Positions 1 to 8,422 of a DNA stretch of 64,000 bases are shown piece by piece. This DNA comes from Phaeobacter sp. 11ANDIMAR09. GTDB taxonomy: Bacteria; Pseudomonadota; Alphaproteobacteria; Rhodobacterales; Rhodobacteraceae. The notes beneath the pieces were generated by a model. It was given only the letters and a program-made list of their open reading frames with translations. It was not told where the DNA came from and did no database searches. The translations under genes and the position numbers were made by a program. Each line of letters begins with the position of its first letter. The first letter of the stretch is position 1. The stretch lies in assembly GCF_001294455.1 (NCBI RefSeq), contig NZ_LIKT01000005.1, positions 124,001-188,000 of the forward strand. The letters are read 5' to 3'.

Positions 1-101
1 GCGCTGGGAGCGGAGGGCGCGGGCGGAATAGCATCCATTGTCATGCTGCAAGACTCGCTGCAACGGCGGCAAGAATCAAGCCATTTCAGGCGCACCAGAG
101 T

Positions 102-551
102 TCAACGATGCGCCTGAGGCACCCAGTCGGCGGCCTCCTGGTTCCAGAACCGGTTCGGGTTGTCCTCGTCCTGACCACGCCGATGCAGGCTGCGCGCCGC
201 CGCAATCAGCTGGATCACTGGCTCTTCATAGGGGTGAGCATGATAGATGGTCCGCAACAGCGGCTCCAAGTCCTGCCCCTGCTTGGGCACAAAGATCTGC
301 AGCTCGACACAGGTCACCTCGACAGCCTGATCCGTCGCCAGATTGCGTCCGCCAGGAAGCGAGCGAAACTGCTGAACCCCGGGACGGGTGATATAGGCCA
401 CCTGATCATAATCGCCCCAGCGCAAAGTCTCCCGAGACAGGATCGCCTGCAACAGGCCCGCAGCGGCCTGCTGGGGCACCTGGATCAGCAACCTGGTGCC
501 CGCTTCGATGGTAAACCGGTCGGAGCGGAGAGTGGTCAGGCTATCAGGCAT
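102..551 (-). CDS. CutA/NIF3-like (PII-fold) protein
   Basis: This 149-residue protein carries the motif IYHAHPYEEPVIQL near residues 102-115. That motif is typical of the CutA1/PII-like domain found in NIF3-family proteins and in related stand-alone proteins. The family adopts a small ferredoxin-like fold and is linked to metal or small-ligand binding; the ligand here cannot be read from sequence. The start codon at 551 lies inside the end of the upstream ArsR-type gene (8 bp overlap), so the two are very probably translated from one message and the regulator may act with or on this protein. No signal peptide or membrane segment is visible. The fold assignment rests mainly on one motif; the cellular role is not known. 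Confidence 0.75.
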   Translation of the reverse strand: MPDSLTTLRSDRFTIEAGTRLLIQVPQQAAAGLLQAILSRETLRWGDYDQVAYITRPGVQQFRSLPGGRNLATDQAVEVTCVELQIFVPKQGQDLEPLLRTIYHAHPYEEPVIQLIAAARSLHRRGQDEDNPNRFWNQEAADWVPQAHR

Positions 552-1245
552 TGATCAAGGCCTCACACCGCAGTCCCAGAATTTGCTCCAGCGCCCGCTG
601 CCCCAGCCCAGTGATCTCCAGCCCGCGCTTGTGCCTGCTGCGCGTCACCCAACCTTGGTCAAAGAAATAGGTCAGGATCTGTTTGCCCAGCGGCCCGGAG
701 ACATGCAGGCGCCGCTCGGTCCAGTCCATGCAGGGGCGAGCAAAAGGCTGACGCGCATCGCCGGTCAGGTTTTTTTGCGGCACCTGCACCCCCAGCCGGT
801 GCCAGACCTCATGGCCGCAGATGCGAAAACCGCCGTTTTCCTCGACCAGCATACCACGCGCCAGAAACTCTCCGGTCATGGCCACGGCCACTGGACCGGC
901 CAGATGGTCGTAGCAGCTGCGCAATTGGGCGATATCCCCCGCCTTGCGTCGCTGGGCCAGATGCAGATGCGAACTGGGGGCAATGGCCGCCAGTTGCTCC
1001 AACACCTGCGCCACTTCGCCATTGGCGAGGCGATGAAAAACACAGCGCCCGCGTTTCTCAGCGAGCACCAGTCCGGCATTTTGCAACATCCGTAGATGCG
1101 CGCTGGCGGTCTGCGCCGTGATCCCTGCAGCCGAGGCCAGCTCCTTGTTGGTAAAGGAGCGCCCCTCCATCAGCTCACAAAGCATTCGGGTGCGGCTGGC
1201 ATCGCTCAGGGCCTGGCCAATGATATCAAAACGTGGTGTTGTCAT
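544..1245 (-). CDS. ArsR-family winged-helix transcriptional regulator
   Basis: The first ~80 residues form an ArsR-type winged helix: SDASRTRMLCELMEGRSFT, then the recognition region AGITAQTASAHLRMLQNAGL and the wing AEKRGRCVFHRLA. The usual ArsR metal motif ELCVCDL is absent from the alpha-3 position, which reads NKELASAAGI, so metal sensing by the classical site is unlikely. At 233 residues the protein is about twice the usual ArsR length. The extra C-terminal half has scattered Cys and His (CGHEVWH, RPCMDW) and ends with another helix-turn-wing-like stretch around GLGQRALEQIL. It overlaps the downstream CutA/NIF3-like gene by 8 bp. Autoregulation is typical for the family, but no operator was identified here. 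Confidence 0.85.
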   Translation of the reverse strand: MTTPRFDIIGQALSDASRTRMLCELMEGRSFTNKELASAAGITAQTASAHLRMLQNAGLVLAEKRGRCVFHRLANGEVAQVLEQLAAIAPSSHLHLAQRRKAGDIAQLRSCYDHLAGPVAVAMTGEFLARGMLVEENGGFRICGHEVWHRLGVQVPQKNLTGDARQPFARPCMDWTERRLHVSGPLGKQILTYFFDQGWVTRSRHKRGLEITGLGQRALEQILGLRCEALINA

Positions 1246-1685
1246 GCCCCAAGGCTAATCCCCTGCCGCGGGCTTGCCCATAAAAATCCCTTCGCTGCGG
1301 AACGAACTAACAGGCCCTGACCTGCCGGATCAGCGAAAGCGACCCAAACCACGCCAGCCCAGCGCAGTTTAACGCAGAAATAACCTGAGTGTTGGACACT
1401 GCCCTCGCACGGGACTGCAGGCCGCTTAAACCGACCTGCGCCCTACACAAGATGAGTTCGGCCCCAGGCCGTAGAAATCAAAAGATAGGAGGCGGCAATG
1501 GGCCATGCAAAAACCGCTCTACCTGTCAGGGCCGAAGATCCGGGTTCAACAGGAGCACAGCCGCATTGGCAGAAGGGGCATCGCAAAATGTTCCCAGATC
1601 CGTTCCGCTTCACGATGCCATACACCCCGCCGCTATGGCCGGCCCGCGCCAAGGCTACAGCCCTCTTGGGAGAGGAGATACCGTT
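1246..1685. other. Intergenic region with one possible small ORF
   Basis: About 440 bases separate the ArsR gene start from the likely start of the cytochrome c' gene. The only notable item is a 66-codon open frame at 1498-1698 preceded by a strong Shine-Dalgarno sequence (AGGAGG, 1486-1491). Its product has no motif I recognise. No RNA gene, repeat or clear terminator was seen. Confidence 0.5.
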
Positions 1686-1698
1686 TTGTTTGGGATAG
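1498..1698 (+). CDS. Possible small protein, unknown function
   Basis: This 66-residue frame starts with ATG, six bases after an excellent AGGAGG ribosome-binding site. That site is better than those of most genes nearby. The predicted peptide is rich in proline and basic residues, has no transmembrane segment or signal peptide, and matches no family I know. It overlaps the proposed TTG start of the cytochrome c'-like gene (1686) by 13 bases in another frame, so translational coupling is possible. It could equally be a chance frame, because the composition is unremarkable for a high-GC genome. Confidence 0.3.
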   Translation: MGHAKTALPVRAEDPGSTGAQPHWQKGHRKMFPDPFRFTMPYTPPLWPARAKATALLGEEIPFCLG

Positions 1699-2222
1699 GA
1701 TCCATTTTACAGCTGATCGAGCGCACAGTGTTCAAACATAGTTGGCGGATAGTCCTGTCCCGCCAAGGTGCTGTCTGCATATTCTGTCTCAGCTTCGGCG
1801 TCCTGGGCGCGGAATTGACGGCGGGCAGCGCTGTCATTACCGATAAACATATCCAAGCCCGCCTGACCTTGATGCGCGCCCAGAAAGACGCGCTTCTTAC
1901 CTTAAGTGATATGGTGGCCGGACGCCGGGTCTTTGAGCCAAAGACCGCGCGGGCGGCGCGCCGGGTATTGATGGAAAACACCCGCAGGATCCCCAAGGTC
2001 TTTGCCAGACAGCGCATGGAGGTGAACTCCCACGCGCGGCCCGAGATCTGGACCCGCTGGCAGGATTTCGAATTCCGGGCCTCAAAGGCGCGCCAGGCTG
2101 CCAAACAGATCAGTGCCCGCTCGATGAAAGGGCTGCGCCGCAGCCTGCCCCCCCTGGTCGAGACCTGCCACAGTTGCCACCAGAGCTACCGGACAACGCC
2201 CAATCGGGCGATTACGCATTAA
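1686..2222 (+). CDS. Cytochrome c'-like (class II c-type) protein
   Basis: The C-terminus carries a single haem-binding motif CHSCH followed within a few residues by the stop. This is the class II (cytochrome c', four-helix bundle) arrangement, as opposed to the N-terminal haem site of class I cytochromes. The rest is helical and Arg/Lys-rich with no second CxxCH. The frame stays open upstream to 1389, but that part does not look coding. I place the start at TTG 1686, eight bases after GAGGAG at 1673-1678. GTG at 1728 is the alternative. Either start gives a basic n-region then a hydrophobic stretch (CIFCLSFGVLGA), consistent with Sec export to the periplasm where haem is attached. Members bind NO or act in electron transfer; the role here is inferred only. 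Confidence 0.7.
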   Translation: MFGIGSILQLIERTVFKHSWRIVLSRQGAVCIFCLSFGVLGAELTAGSAVITDKHIQARLTLMRAQKDALLTLSDMVAGRRVFEPKTARAARRVLMENTRRIPKVFARQRMEVNSHARPEIWTRWQDFEFRASKARQAAKQISARSMKGLRRSLPPLVETCHSCHQSYRTTPNRAITH

Positions 2223-2231
2223 CCTGGATCT

Positions 2232-2861
2232 CTATTTGGGTGGCGCAGCTTCATACCGCGCCAGGAATGTCTCAACCGCGCCCTCAACAATCCGGCTGCG
2301 CTCTTCTTCAGAAAAACTGGCGTCAATGTTGAACAGAAACCGCGGCACCAGATCGGCGCGGCAGAGTTCGGCGAACTGATCCGCTGCAAGGTCAAAATCC
2401 GCGATCTGCAATTCTCCCTTGGCATCCGCGCTGCGCAGATAGTCGCGAATCTTGCCGCGAATCAACATTGGGCCGCTTTCATAGAATTGCCGTCCCAAAT
2501 CAGGGAACCTATCAGCTTCGGCCACGCAGATGCGAAACATCCGCATACCAAAATCAGACAGGCTGGCTGACAGGATATGGCCCGCCGCCGCGCTCAGGAT
2601 CTGACGCGGGGAGCTGGAACAGGTCGCCAGCTCCATCGGCGCATCTGCCTGGCGGGCGCATTCGCTGCGCGCGACCTCCATGAACAACAGACGTTTATCC
2701 GGGAAATAGCTGTAAAGCGTCGCCTTGGAGACCCCGGCCGCACGTGCAATGTCGTCGACGCTGGCGCCTTCGAACCCATCTGCCAAAAACACCTCACGCG
2801 CGCCTTGCAGGACCTGATCGAACTTGCGACCGGTGCGCAGAATGCTGGCGTGTTCGTTCAT
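2232..2861 (-). CDS. TetR/AcrR-family transcriptional regulator
   Basis: Residues ~15-60 form the TetR helix-turn-helix (AREVFLADGFEGASVDDIAR, then AGVSKATLYSYFPDKRLLF). The remaining ~145 residues are the ligand-binding helical domain and look like the AefR-type C-terminal domain. The protein is 209 residues, normal for the family. I chose ATG 2861 because GAGG lies just upstream; the GTG twelve bases earlier overlaps that site. The ligand and target are unknown. The gene ends 9 bases from the convergent cytochrome c'-like gene, and structured element A lies about 110 bases upstream. Confidence 0.85.
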   Translation of the reverse strand: MNEHASILRTGRKFDQVLQGAREVFLADGFEGASVDDIARAAGVSKATLYSYFPDKRLLFMEVARSECARQADAPMELATCSSSPRQILSAAAGHILSASLSDFGMRMFRICVAEADRFPDLGRQFYESGPMLIRGKIRDYLRSADAKGELQIADFDLAADQFAELCRADLVPRFLFNIDASFSEEERSRIVEGAVETFLARYEAAPPK

Positions 2862-2970
2862 GGCTGACCTCACGGCTTTGGCGGGCTGGAACGGTCAGTC
2901 TAGCCGAGAGCGCGCAGAGGCAACAGCTTTCTCTTTGCCTTCTCTGCTGCACCTGGCGGAGGCCACAACA

Positions 2971-3056
2971 GAAAGGGAGCACTCCCGCCCACCCTTGCGG
3001 CCTTCGAACGAAGGCCAGGGCCGTTGGGGGTGGCGCCGCGCTGACACGCGGCGCGG
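2971..3056 (-). repeat. Structured repeat element A
   Basis: Read on the minus strand, the element has three parts. First is a perfect 8-bp palindrome (arms 3033-3040 and 3047-3054, GCGCCGCG/CGCGGCGC). Then comes a CCACCCCCAACGG spacer and a perfect 8-bp hairpin with a two-base loop (2999-3006 with 3009-3016). It ends with GGGCGGGAG followed by CTCCC and a short T-rich stretch (2971-2990). The same layout recurs in five other places in this window. Confidence 0.7.
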
Positions 3057-3176
3057 CAACGCCTCTTGAGAAGTTGCCCGTAGAACAGGCAGGTCTGTCA
3101 TACGAGACAGGTTTATACACTGCCAACATAGTCCCCCTTTGCCGGTCCCAAGTGAGGCGAGCCAGAGCAATAGAGC

Positions 3177-3261
3177 CCGCGCCGCGCGTCAGCGCGGCGC
3201 TGCCCCCAACGGGAGGCGGGCATCTGTGATGCCAAACGACGGGCGGGAGCCCCCCTTTTTT
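3177..3261 (+). repeat. Structured repeat element B, terminator-like end
   Basis: The palindrome arms are at 3179-3186 and 3193-3200 (GCGCCGCG/CGCGGCGC, loop CGTCAG). They are followed by CCCCCAACGGGAGG, a second hairpin (GGCATC 3219-3224, GATGCC 3228-3233), and GGGCGGGAGCCCCCC running into six T residues (3256-3261). The last part has the form of an intrinsic terminator or attenuator about 80 bases before the AEC gene. It is inverted relative to element A. Confidence 0.7.
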
Positions 3262-3339
3262 GACCACCACGACCCACTTTGCCACCACCTCTAATCTTTC
3301 CATCTTGCCTTTTCACCCGCAGCCGCTACCACTTTGGCG

Positions 3340-4269
3340 ATGGCTGATATTTTCTTTAGAACGCTGCCCTTTTTTGCAATCATCGGCCTGGGATACTGGG
3401 CTGGTCGAAGCCGCTTTTTCAGCGAAGAAGCCACCGCCTATCTGACCAAATTCGTCTTCTTCTTCCCCCTCTCGGCGATGATCTTCCGCTTTGCAGCCAA
3501 TCTGTCCTTTGCGGAGATCTTTGATCCTGACCTGGTCCTCGCCTATCTGTGCGGGACGATGGCTGTTTATCTCTTGGTCACGCTGGTGGCGCTGCTGCGC
3601 CGCCTGGACATGCCCACAGCCGCCGTCGAGGCGCAATGCGCTGCCATCGGCAATGTCGGCTTCCTTGGCCTGCCGATGATGGCCATGCTCTTTGGCGAGG
3701 CCTCCATCGCGCCAATGATGGTGGTTCTAAGTGTTGATCTGGTGGTTTTTTCCTCGCTGATCGTGATCCTGATCAACCTCGGCCGCGGCACCGGTTCGGG
3801 CCTGGGCACGCTGCGGCTGGTGTTTTTGGGCCTGTTGCGCAACCCGATGATCCTGGCCATCTGTGCAGGCCTTGCCTGGTCCGCCGCCGAAGTGCCGATC
3901 CCGGTGCCGATGAATGATTTCCTGTCGATCCTGGGCGGCGCCGCCACCCCTGGCGCGCTTTTTGCCATTGGCGCCTCGCTGGCGTCCAAATCGGCTGAGC
4001 GCATGCAGATCGCCGTCTGGCTCAGCTTTGCCAAGCTGGTACTACATCCGCTTTGCGTTGCCTTCTGCGTTCTCTATCTGCTGCCTGTCACCAGCTTTTC
4101 GGCCATGGTCGCCATTGCCGCCGCATCACTGCCGGTGGCCGGCAATGTCTATATGCTGGCACAGCATTACGGCGTGGCACCGCACCGGGCCTCGGCGGCC
4201 ATTTTGATCTCCACCATAGTCTCCATTTTGACTGTTCCGATGGTGATCGCCTGGGTTTCCGCGCTCTGA
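3340..4269 (+). CDS. AEC-family auxin-efflux-type transporter
   Basis: This 309-residue protein is almost entirely hydrophobic, with about 8-10 membrane segments. It has the two-repeat layout of auxin efflux carriers: N-terminal ADIFFRTLPFFAIIGLGYWA, mid-protein AAIGNVGFLGLPMM, and C-terminal ASLPVAGNVYMLAQHYGV. These match the conserved Asn-Gly/Pro crossover sites of PIN/AEC transporters. Bacterial AEC proteins export or exchange organic acids such as malate; the substrate cannot be read from sequence. I chose ATG 3340 over the TTG six bases earlier. fghA follows 134 bases downstream in the same direction, but co-transcription is uncertain. Confidence 0.85.
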   Translation: MADIFFRTLPFFAIIGLGYWAGRSRFFSEEATAYLTKFVFFFPLSAMIFRFAANLSFAEIFDPDLVLAYLCGTMAVYLLVTLVALLRRLDMPTAAVEAQCAAIGNVGFLGLPMMAMLFGEASIAPMMVVLSVDLVVFSSLIVILINLGRGTGSGLGTLRLVFLGLLRNPMILAICAGLAWSAAEVPIPVPMNDFLSILGGAATPGALFAIGASLASKSAERMQIAVWLSFAKLVLHPLCVAFCVLYLLPVTSFSAMVAIAAASLPVAGNVYMLAQHYGVAPHRASAAILISTIVSILTVPMVIAWVSAL

Positions 4270-4403
4270 GCTTGCCGTGGGTCAAGCTCTTCAGACTATT
4301 GTAACACGATTGCCGCAAAAACAGGGAGAGCTGCCGCAGCCACCACTGGACCTGCGCGCCGCCGACAGGTAGCGATAAGGCAACCATTTATAGGAGCCTC
4401 ACC

Positions 4404-5237
4404 ATGGAAACCGTATCGGAAAACAAAGCCTTTGGCGGACTGCAGGGTGTCTATCGTCATAAGAGCACCGCAACCAACTGCGATATGACCTTTGGTCTCT
4501 TCCTGCCCGAGGAGGCCAAAGACGGCCCAGTTCCGATTCTGTGGTATCTCTCGGGCCTGACCTGCACCCATGAAAACGCCATGACCAAGGCCGGAGCCCA
4601 GGCATGGTGTGCCGAGCAGGGCATCGCCATCGTCTTTCCAGACACCAGCCCGCGCGGCGAAGGGGTTGCGGACGATGAGGCCTACGACCTAGGCCAGGGC
4701 GCCGGGTTCTACGTCAATGCCACCCAGGAGCCCTGGGCCGCGCACTATCAAATGTGGGACTATATCGCCGAAGAACTGCCCGCCCTGCTGGCCGAAAACT
4801 TCGCCATTGATCTCGACCGTCAGGCTATCACCGGCCATTCCATGGGGGGCCATGGCGCGCTGACCCTGGCAATGAACCTGCCCGGTCGGTTCAAATCGGT
4901 CTCTGCCTTTGCGCCGATCTGCAATCCTACCGGTGCCGACTGGGGCCGCAAGCAGCTCTCTGCCTATCTGGGCGAGGATGAAGCTGCCTGGGTCAAGCAT
5001 GATGCCTCGTTGATGATGCGCGAAACCGGATTTGATGGTCCAGTTCTGATTGATACCGGCACGACAGATCAGTTCATTGACCTGCTGCGCCCCGAAGCCC
5101 TTGCCGCCGCCGTTGCCGAAAAGCGCCAAGAGGCAATTTTGCGCCTGCAACCAGGCTATGACCATAGCTATTTCTTTGTTTCCAGCTTCATGGAAGATCA
5201 CGTCACCTTCCACGCCGAAGCCCTGTACCGGGATTAA
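4404..5237 (+). CDS. fghA: S-formylglutathione hydrolase
   Basis: The enzyme is an alpha/beta-hydrolase of the esterase D family that cleaves S-formylglutathione to formate and glutathione, the second step of glutathione-dependent formaldehyde detoxification. The nucleophile elbow GHSMGGHGA places the catalytic Ser at residue 146. The conserved LSGLTCTHEN segment near residue 50 and YDHSYFF near the C-terminus (catalytic His) complete the family pattern. Length (277) is normal. The ATG is preceded by TAGGAG at good spacing. sthA begins three bases after the stop, so the two are co-transcribed. The first-step dehydrogenase is not in this window. Confidence 0.95.
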   Translation: METVSENKAFGGLQGVYRHKSTATNCDMTFGLFLPEEAKDGPVPILWYLSGLTCTHENAMTKAGAQAWCAEQGIAIVFPDTSPRGEGVADDEAYDLGQGAGFYVNATQEPWAAHYQMWDYIAEELPALLAENFAIDLDRQAITGHSMGGHGALTLAMNLPGRFKSVSAFAPICNPTGADWGRKQLSAYLGEDEAAWVKHDASLMMRETGFDGPVLIDTGTTDQFIDLLRPEALAAAVAEKRQEAILRLQPGYDHSYFFVSSFMEDHVTFHAEALYRD

Positions 5238-5240
5238 ACC

Positions 5241-6755
5241 ATGACCACATCCGCAACCCCCTCCATGACTGATTTCGACTACGACTATGATCTGGTGATC
5301 ATCGGCTCCGGTCCTTCGGGGCGGACCGCTGCGATCCAGGCCGGTAAGCTGAAACGCCGGGTGCTGGTCATTGACCGGGCCGATCGGCTGGGTGGGGTTT
5401 CGGTGCATACCGGAACCGTTCCGTCCAAAACCCTGCGGGAAACGGTGCTCAACCTCTCTGGTTGGCGCGAACGCAGCTTTTATGGCCGCTCCTACCGGGT
5501 GAAGGATCAGATCGCCGCCGAGGACCTGAAGGCTCGCCTGCATATGACCTTGGATCATGAGGTCGACGTGCTGGAGCACCAATTCAACCGCAACCACGTG
5601 GAATGGCTGGCAGGCCTCGCCAAATTCATTGGCCCCAATGAGGTTGAGGTCGCCACAGAGGCCGGAGACACCACCCGGATCACCGGCGAAAAGTTCCTCA
5701 TCGCCACCGGCACTCGCACCTACCGACCAGATGATGTGCCCTTCAACGGAAAAACCGTTGTCGACGGGGATGAGTTCCTGGAGATGTCCTCGATCCCCCG
5801 CTCCCTGATTGTGGTTGGCGCCGGTGTTATCGGTGTGGAGTATGCCACCATGTTCTCGACCCTGGATGTGCGGGTCACCCTGATTGAACCCCGCGATACC
5901 TTCTTGGATTTTATCGACAGCACCCTTATTCAGGACTTCACCCATCAGATCCGCGAAAACGGCGTTGATCTTCGTCTTGGCTCTGCGATTGAGAGCATCG
6001 AAGACGAAGGCGACCATATTGAGGTCACGCTGGACAATGGTCGTCACGTGCGCAGCGAGATGCTGCTCTTTGCCGCCGGACGCATGGGCAATACCGATGG
6101 GCTGAACCTCAAATCCGTTGGGCTAGAAACCGATCATCGCGGGCGTCTCAGCGTTGAGCGCAAGACCTATCAGACCGCAGTGCCGCATATCTATGCTACT
6201 GGCGATGTCATCGGCCACCCCTCGCTGGCCTCCACCTCGTTGCAGCAGGGCCGGGTTGCCGCCTGTCACGCGCTGGAAACGCCCACCCTGCCGGAAAGCC
6301 CCTGGTATCCCTATGGCATCTATTCGGTGCCCGAGATGTCCACCTGCGGCATGTCCGAGGAAGAGCTGCAAGAGCGCGGTATCCACTACGAAATCGGTGT
6401 CGCCCGCTTCCGCGAGACCTCACGCGGGCATATCATGGGGCTGGAACACGGCATGCTGAAAATGCTGATCAGCCTCAAAACCCGCCGCCTGTTGGGGGTG
6501 CAGATCGTCGGTGAAGGCGCCACAGAGCTGATCCATATTGGCCAGGCGGTGATGAACCTGCAGGGCACGGTGGACTACTTTGTCCAGAACACCTTCAACT
6601 ACCCGACCCTAGCCGAAGCCTACAAAATCGCAGGTCTCGACGCCTTTAACCGAATGCCCATCCCGGAAGAGTTCAAGGTGAAGAAACCTACAAAACCAGC
6701 GGCAAAACCCAAGGCAAAAACTGCCCCGAGTACCGATAAAAAGGCGGCTAAGTGA
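5241..6755 (+). CDS. sthA: Soluble pyridine nucleotide transhydrogenase
   Basis: This flavoprotein balances NADH and NADPH pools in the cytoplasm. The N-terminal FAD Rossmann motif is [13 protein letters not shown], and a second nucleotide-binding motif [12 protein letters not shown] sits mid-protein. The region that holds the CxxxxC redox disulphide in dihydrolipoamide dehydrogenase-type enzymes reads [17 protein letters not shown], with both cysteines missing, which is characteristic of SthA. The dimerisation domain ends around NRMPIPEEF. It is followed by a ~30-residue Lys/Pro/Ala-rich tail that I do not expect in typical SthA. It is co-transcribed with fghA and overlaps the next start by four bases (GTGA). 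Confidence 0.92.
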   Translation: MTTSATPSMTDFDYDYDLVIIGSGPSGRTAAIQAGKLKRRVLVIDRADRLGGVSVHTGTVPSKTLRETVLNLSGWRERSFYGRSYRVKDQIAAEDLKARLHMTLDHEVDVLEHQFNRNHVEWLAGLAKFIGPNEVEVATEAGDTTRITGEKFLIATGTRTYRPDDVPFNGKTVVDGDEFLEMSSIPRSLIVVGAGVIGVEYATMFSTLDVRVTLIEPRDTFLDFIDSTLIQDFTHQIRENGVDLRLGSAIESIEDEGDHIEVTLDNGRHVRSEMLLFAAGRMGNTDGLNLKSVGLETDHRGRLSVERKTYQTAVPHIYATGDVIGHPSLASTSLQQGRVAACHALETPTLPESPWYPYGIYSVPEMSTCGMSEEELQERGIHYEIGVARFRETSRGHIMGLEHGMLKMLISLKTRRLLGVQIVGEGATELIHIGQAVMNLQGTVDYFVQNTFNYPTLAEAYKIAGLDAFNRMPIPEEFKVKKPTKPAAKPKAKTAPSTDKKAAK

Positions 6756-7210
6756 GCGCGCTCTACATCGATGCGGATGCCTGCCCGGTCAAAGAAGAGG
6801 CCGAGCGGGTGGCCACCCGCCACAAACTAAAAATGTATGTGGTCTCTAATGGCGGTTTGCGCCCCTCGCGCAATCCGCTGGTGGAAAACGTGATCGTCGA
6901 TCAGGGGGCCGATGTAGCCGACATGTGGATCGCAGACCGCTGTGGCCCTGGGGACGTAGTGGTCACCGGAGACATCCCGCTGGCCGCAAAATGTATCGAG
7001 GCCGGTGCCCAGGTGCTGCGCCACAATGGCGAGCGCTTTACCCAGGCCAATATCGGCCAGCAACTGGCGATGCGCGATCTGATGGCCGACCTTCGCGCCG
7101 CCAACCCGCTCGGCGCGGGCGGTTCTGGAAAAGGGTTTACCAAGGCCGACCGTTCCCGGTTTCTGGACGCATTGGAACGGGAAATCCGAGCGGCTAAATC
7201 CGCCGGATAA
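6752..7210 (+). CDS. YaiI/YqxD (DUF188) family protein
   Basis: The 152-residue product begins with [17 protein letters not shown] and contains [14 protein letters not shown] and [20 protein letters not shown], the conserved acidic motifs of the DUF188 family. This family has a PIN/NYN-like nuclease fold, and the clustered Asp residues fit a metal-dependent site, but activity is unproven. The GTG start overlaps the sthA stop, indicating translational coupling. It is probably the last gene of the fghA-sthA operon. Confidence 0.9.
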   Translation: MSALYIDADACPVKEEAERVATRHKLKMYVVSNGGLRPSRNPLVENVIVDQGADVADMWIADRCGPGDVVVTGDIPLAAKCIEAGAQVLRHNGERFTQANIGQQLAMRDLMADLRAANPLGAGGSGKGFTKADRSRFLDALEREIRAAKSAG

Positions 7211-7445
7211 CCGCGCCGGGCTTCGCGTCCGCCTCCTCCAGGCCTTCACTGCGGCGAGATCAGTGGGCGTTAACTTAATGGGGCTGTCGGGCGGGCAGTA
7301 TTCTCCCGCACATCACCTCTGCAGAGGATCACTCCCTAGGTCTTTGGCCAGCCCGTGCCATCTTTTCCCTCCGATTTTGGCGCGCCCCATTGCTACGGAT
7401 GTATTTTTACGCAATGCATCATCCTATAGGGCAACGGAGGCTGAA

Positions 7446-8408
7446 ATGAACGACACAGTAAAAGTCAGCCTTCTGGGGCTCATGGCCGCTGCCGGGTCGG
7501 CCATCTGTTTCTCGATCATTGATGTCTTGGTCAAATTCCTGTCCGGAGACTACCCGCTCTACCAAGTGGTGTTGCTGCGCTCCTTAGTGGCGATGCCGAT
7601 CCTTTTGCTGATCATGGTACCGCTGGAGGGCGGTTTCCACGTCTTGCGCACGCGTCAACCAAAACTGCACCTGATCCGCTGCGGCGCGGTGCTCTTTGCC
7701 AATATCTGTTTTTACACGGGTCTGGCGACCATGCCCATGGCCGATGCGGTGGCGATTGCCTTTGCTACCCCTTTAATCGTCACTCTGCTCTCCGTGGTGC
7801 TGCTGGGGGAGCGTCCCGGCATCTGGCGCTGGAGCGCGGTGGCCGTAGGGTTTCTCGGCGTGTTGATCATCATGCGTCCTGGCCCCGGCACCTTTCAGGC
7901 GGCGGCGCTGCTGCCGTTTTTTGGCGCCTGTGGCTATGCCACGCTGCATGTGCTCACACGCCGCGCCGGTGGTGCCGACAGCCCCGCAGCGCTGACCTTC
8001 TATCCCTCTTTGGCCTTTATGATCGTCAGCGCCGTTGTCGGGCTCAGCACCGGGGATGGTCGCTTTGCCAGTGGCGACAGCGCCGCGTTAGATTTCATCC
8101 TGCGGGCCTGGATCTGGCCTGCATCTGGCGATTGGTGGGCCTTTGTCGCACTGGGGCTTACCGCCTCTATTGGTGGCTACCTGATCAGCTTTGCCTATCG
8201 CCAATGCGAAGCCGGGCTGGTGGCGCCTTTTGAATACATCGCCATGCCCATGGCCGTGCTCTGGGGTATTTTGGTGTTTCAGGAATGGCCCGATCTGGCG
8301 GTTTGGCTCGGAAGTGGCTTGATCATTGGCGCTGGTCTTGTTTCCCTCTGGCGCGAAACCCGCAACAACCGCCCCACCAGCCGCCCCCGTCCGCGGTCCA
8401 CAGGATAG
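7446..8408 (+). CDS. EamA/DMT-superfamily transporter
   Basis: This is a 320-residue membrane protein with about ten hydrophobic helices arranged as two EamA repeats. The first repeat starts at LLGLMAAAGSAICFSIIDVL and the second at LPFFGACGYATLHVL. Family members export amino acids, nucleobases or other small metabolites; the substrate is not evident. The frame is open upstream to 7263, but ATG 7446 has a GGAGG site ten bases before it and starts at the first helix. The C-terminus ends in an Arg/Pro-rich tail. The HAD gene follows 14 bases later, so the two likely share a message. Confidence 0.88.
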   Translation: MNDTVKVSLLGLMAAAGSAICFSIIDVLVKFLSGDYPLYQVVLLRSLVAMPILLLIMVPLEGGFHVLRTRQPKLHLIRCGAVLFANICFYTGLATMPMADAVAIAFATPLIVTLLSVVLLGERPGIWRWSAVAVGFLGVLIIMRPGPGTFQAAALLPFFGACGYATLHVLTRRAGGADSPAALTFYPSLAFMIVSAVVGLSTGDGRFASGDSAALDFILRAWIWPASGDWWAFVALGLTASIGGYLISFAYRQCEAGLVAPFEYIAMPMAVLWGILVFQEWPDLAVWLGSGLIIGAGLVSLWRETRNNRPTSRPRPRSTG

Positions 8409-8422
8409 AAAGAGCCAGGACA

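Larger units (their letters stand above)
2862..3339. other. Intergenic region holding two inverted structured repeats
   Basis: This 478-base gap between the divergent TetR and AEC genes contains no convincing ORF. It holds elements A (minus) and B (plus) of the dispersed repeat family described below. They point away from each other and together form a composite of about 290 bases with inverted ends. Confidence 0.75.

Noticed and set aside
1-44. Possible start of a minus-strand gene running off the left edge (ATG at 44).
   Set aside because: Only about 14 codons are visible, with no clear ribosome site and no recognisable sequence.
2874-3303. Several overlapping 60-170 codon frames in the A-B gap.
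   Set aside because: They run through the palindromic elements on both strands, which keeps frames open by composition; none has a ribosome site or motif.
4689-6047. 452-codon open frame antisense to fghA and sthA.
   Set aside because: It is a shadow of two well-supported genes and its translation shows no known domain.
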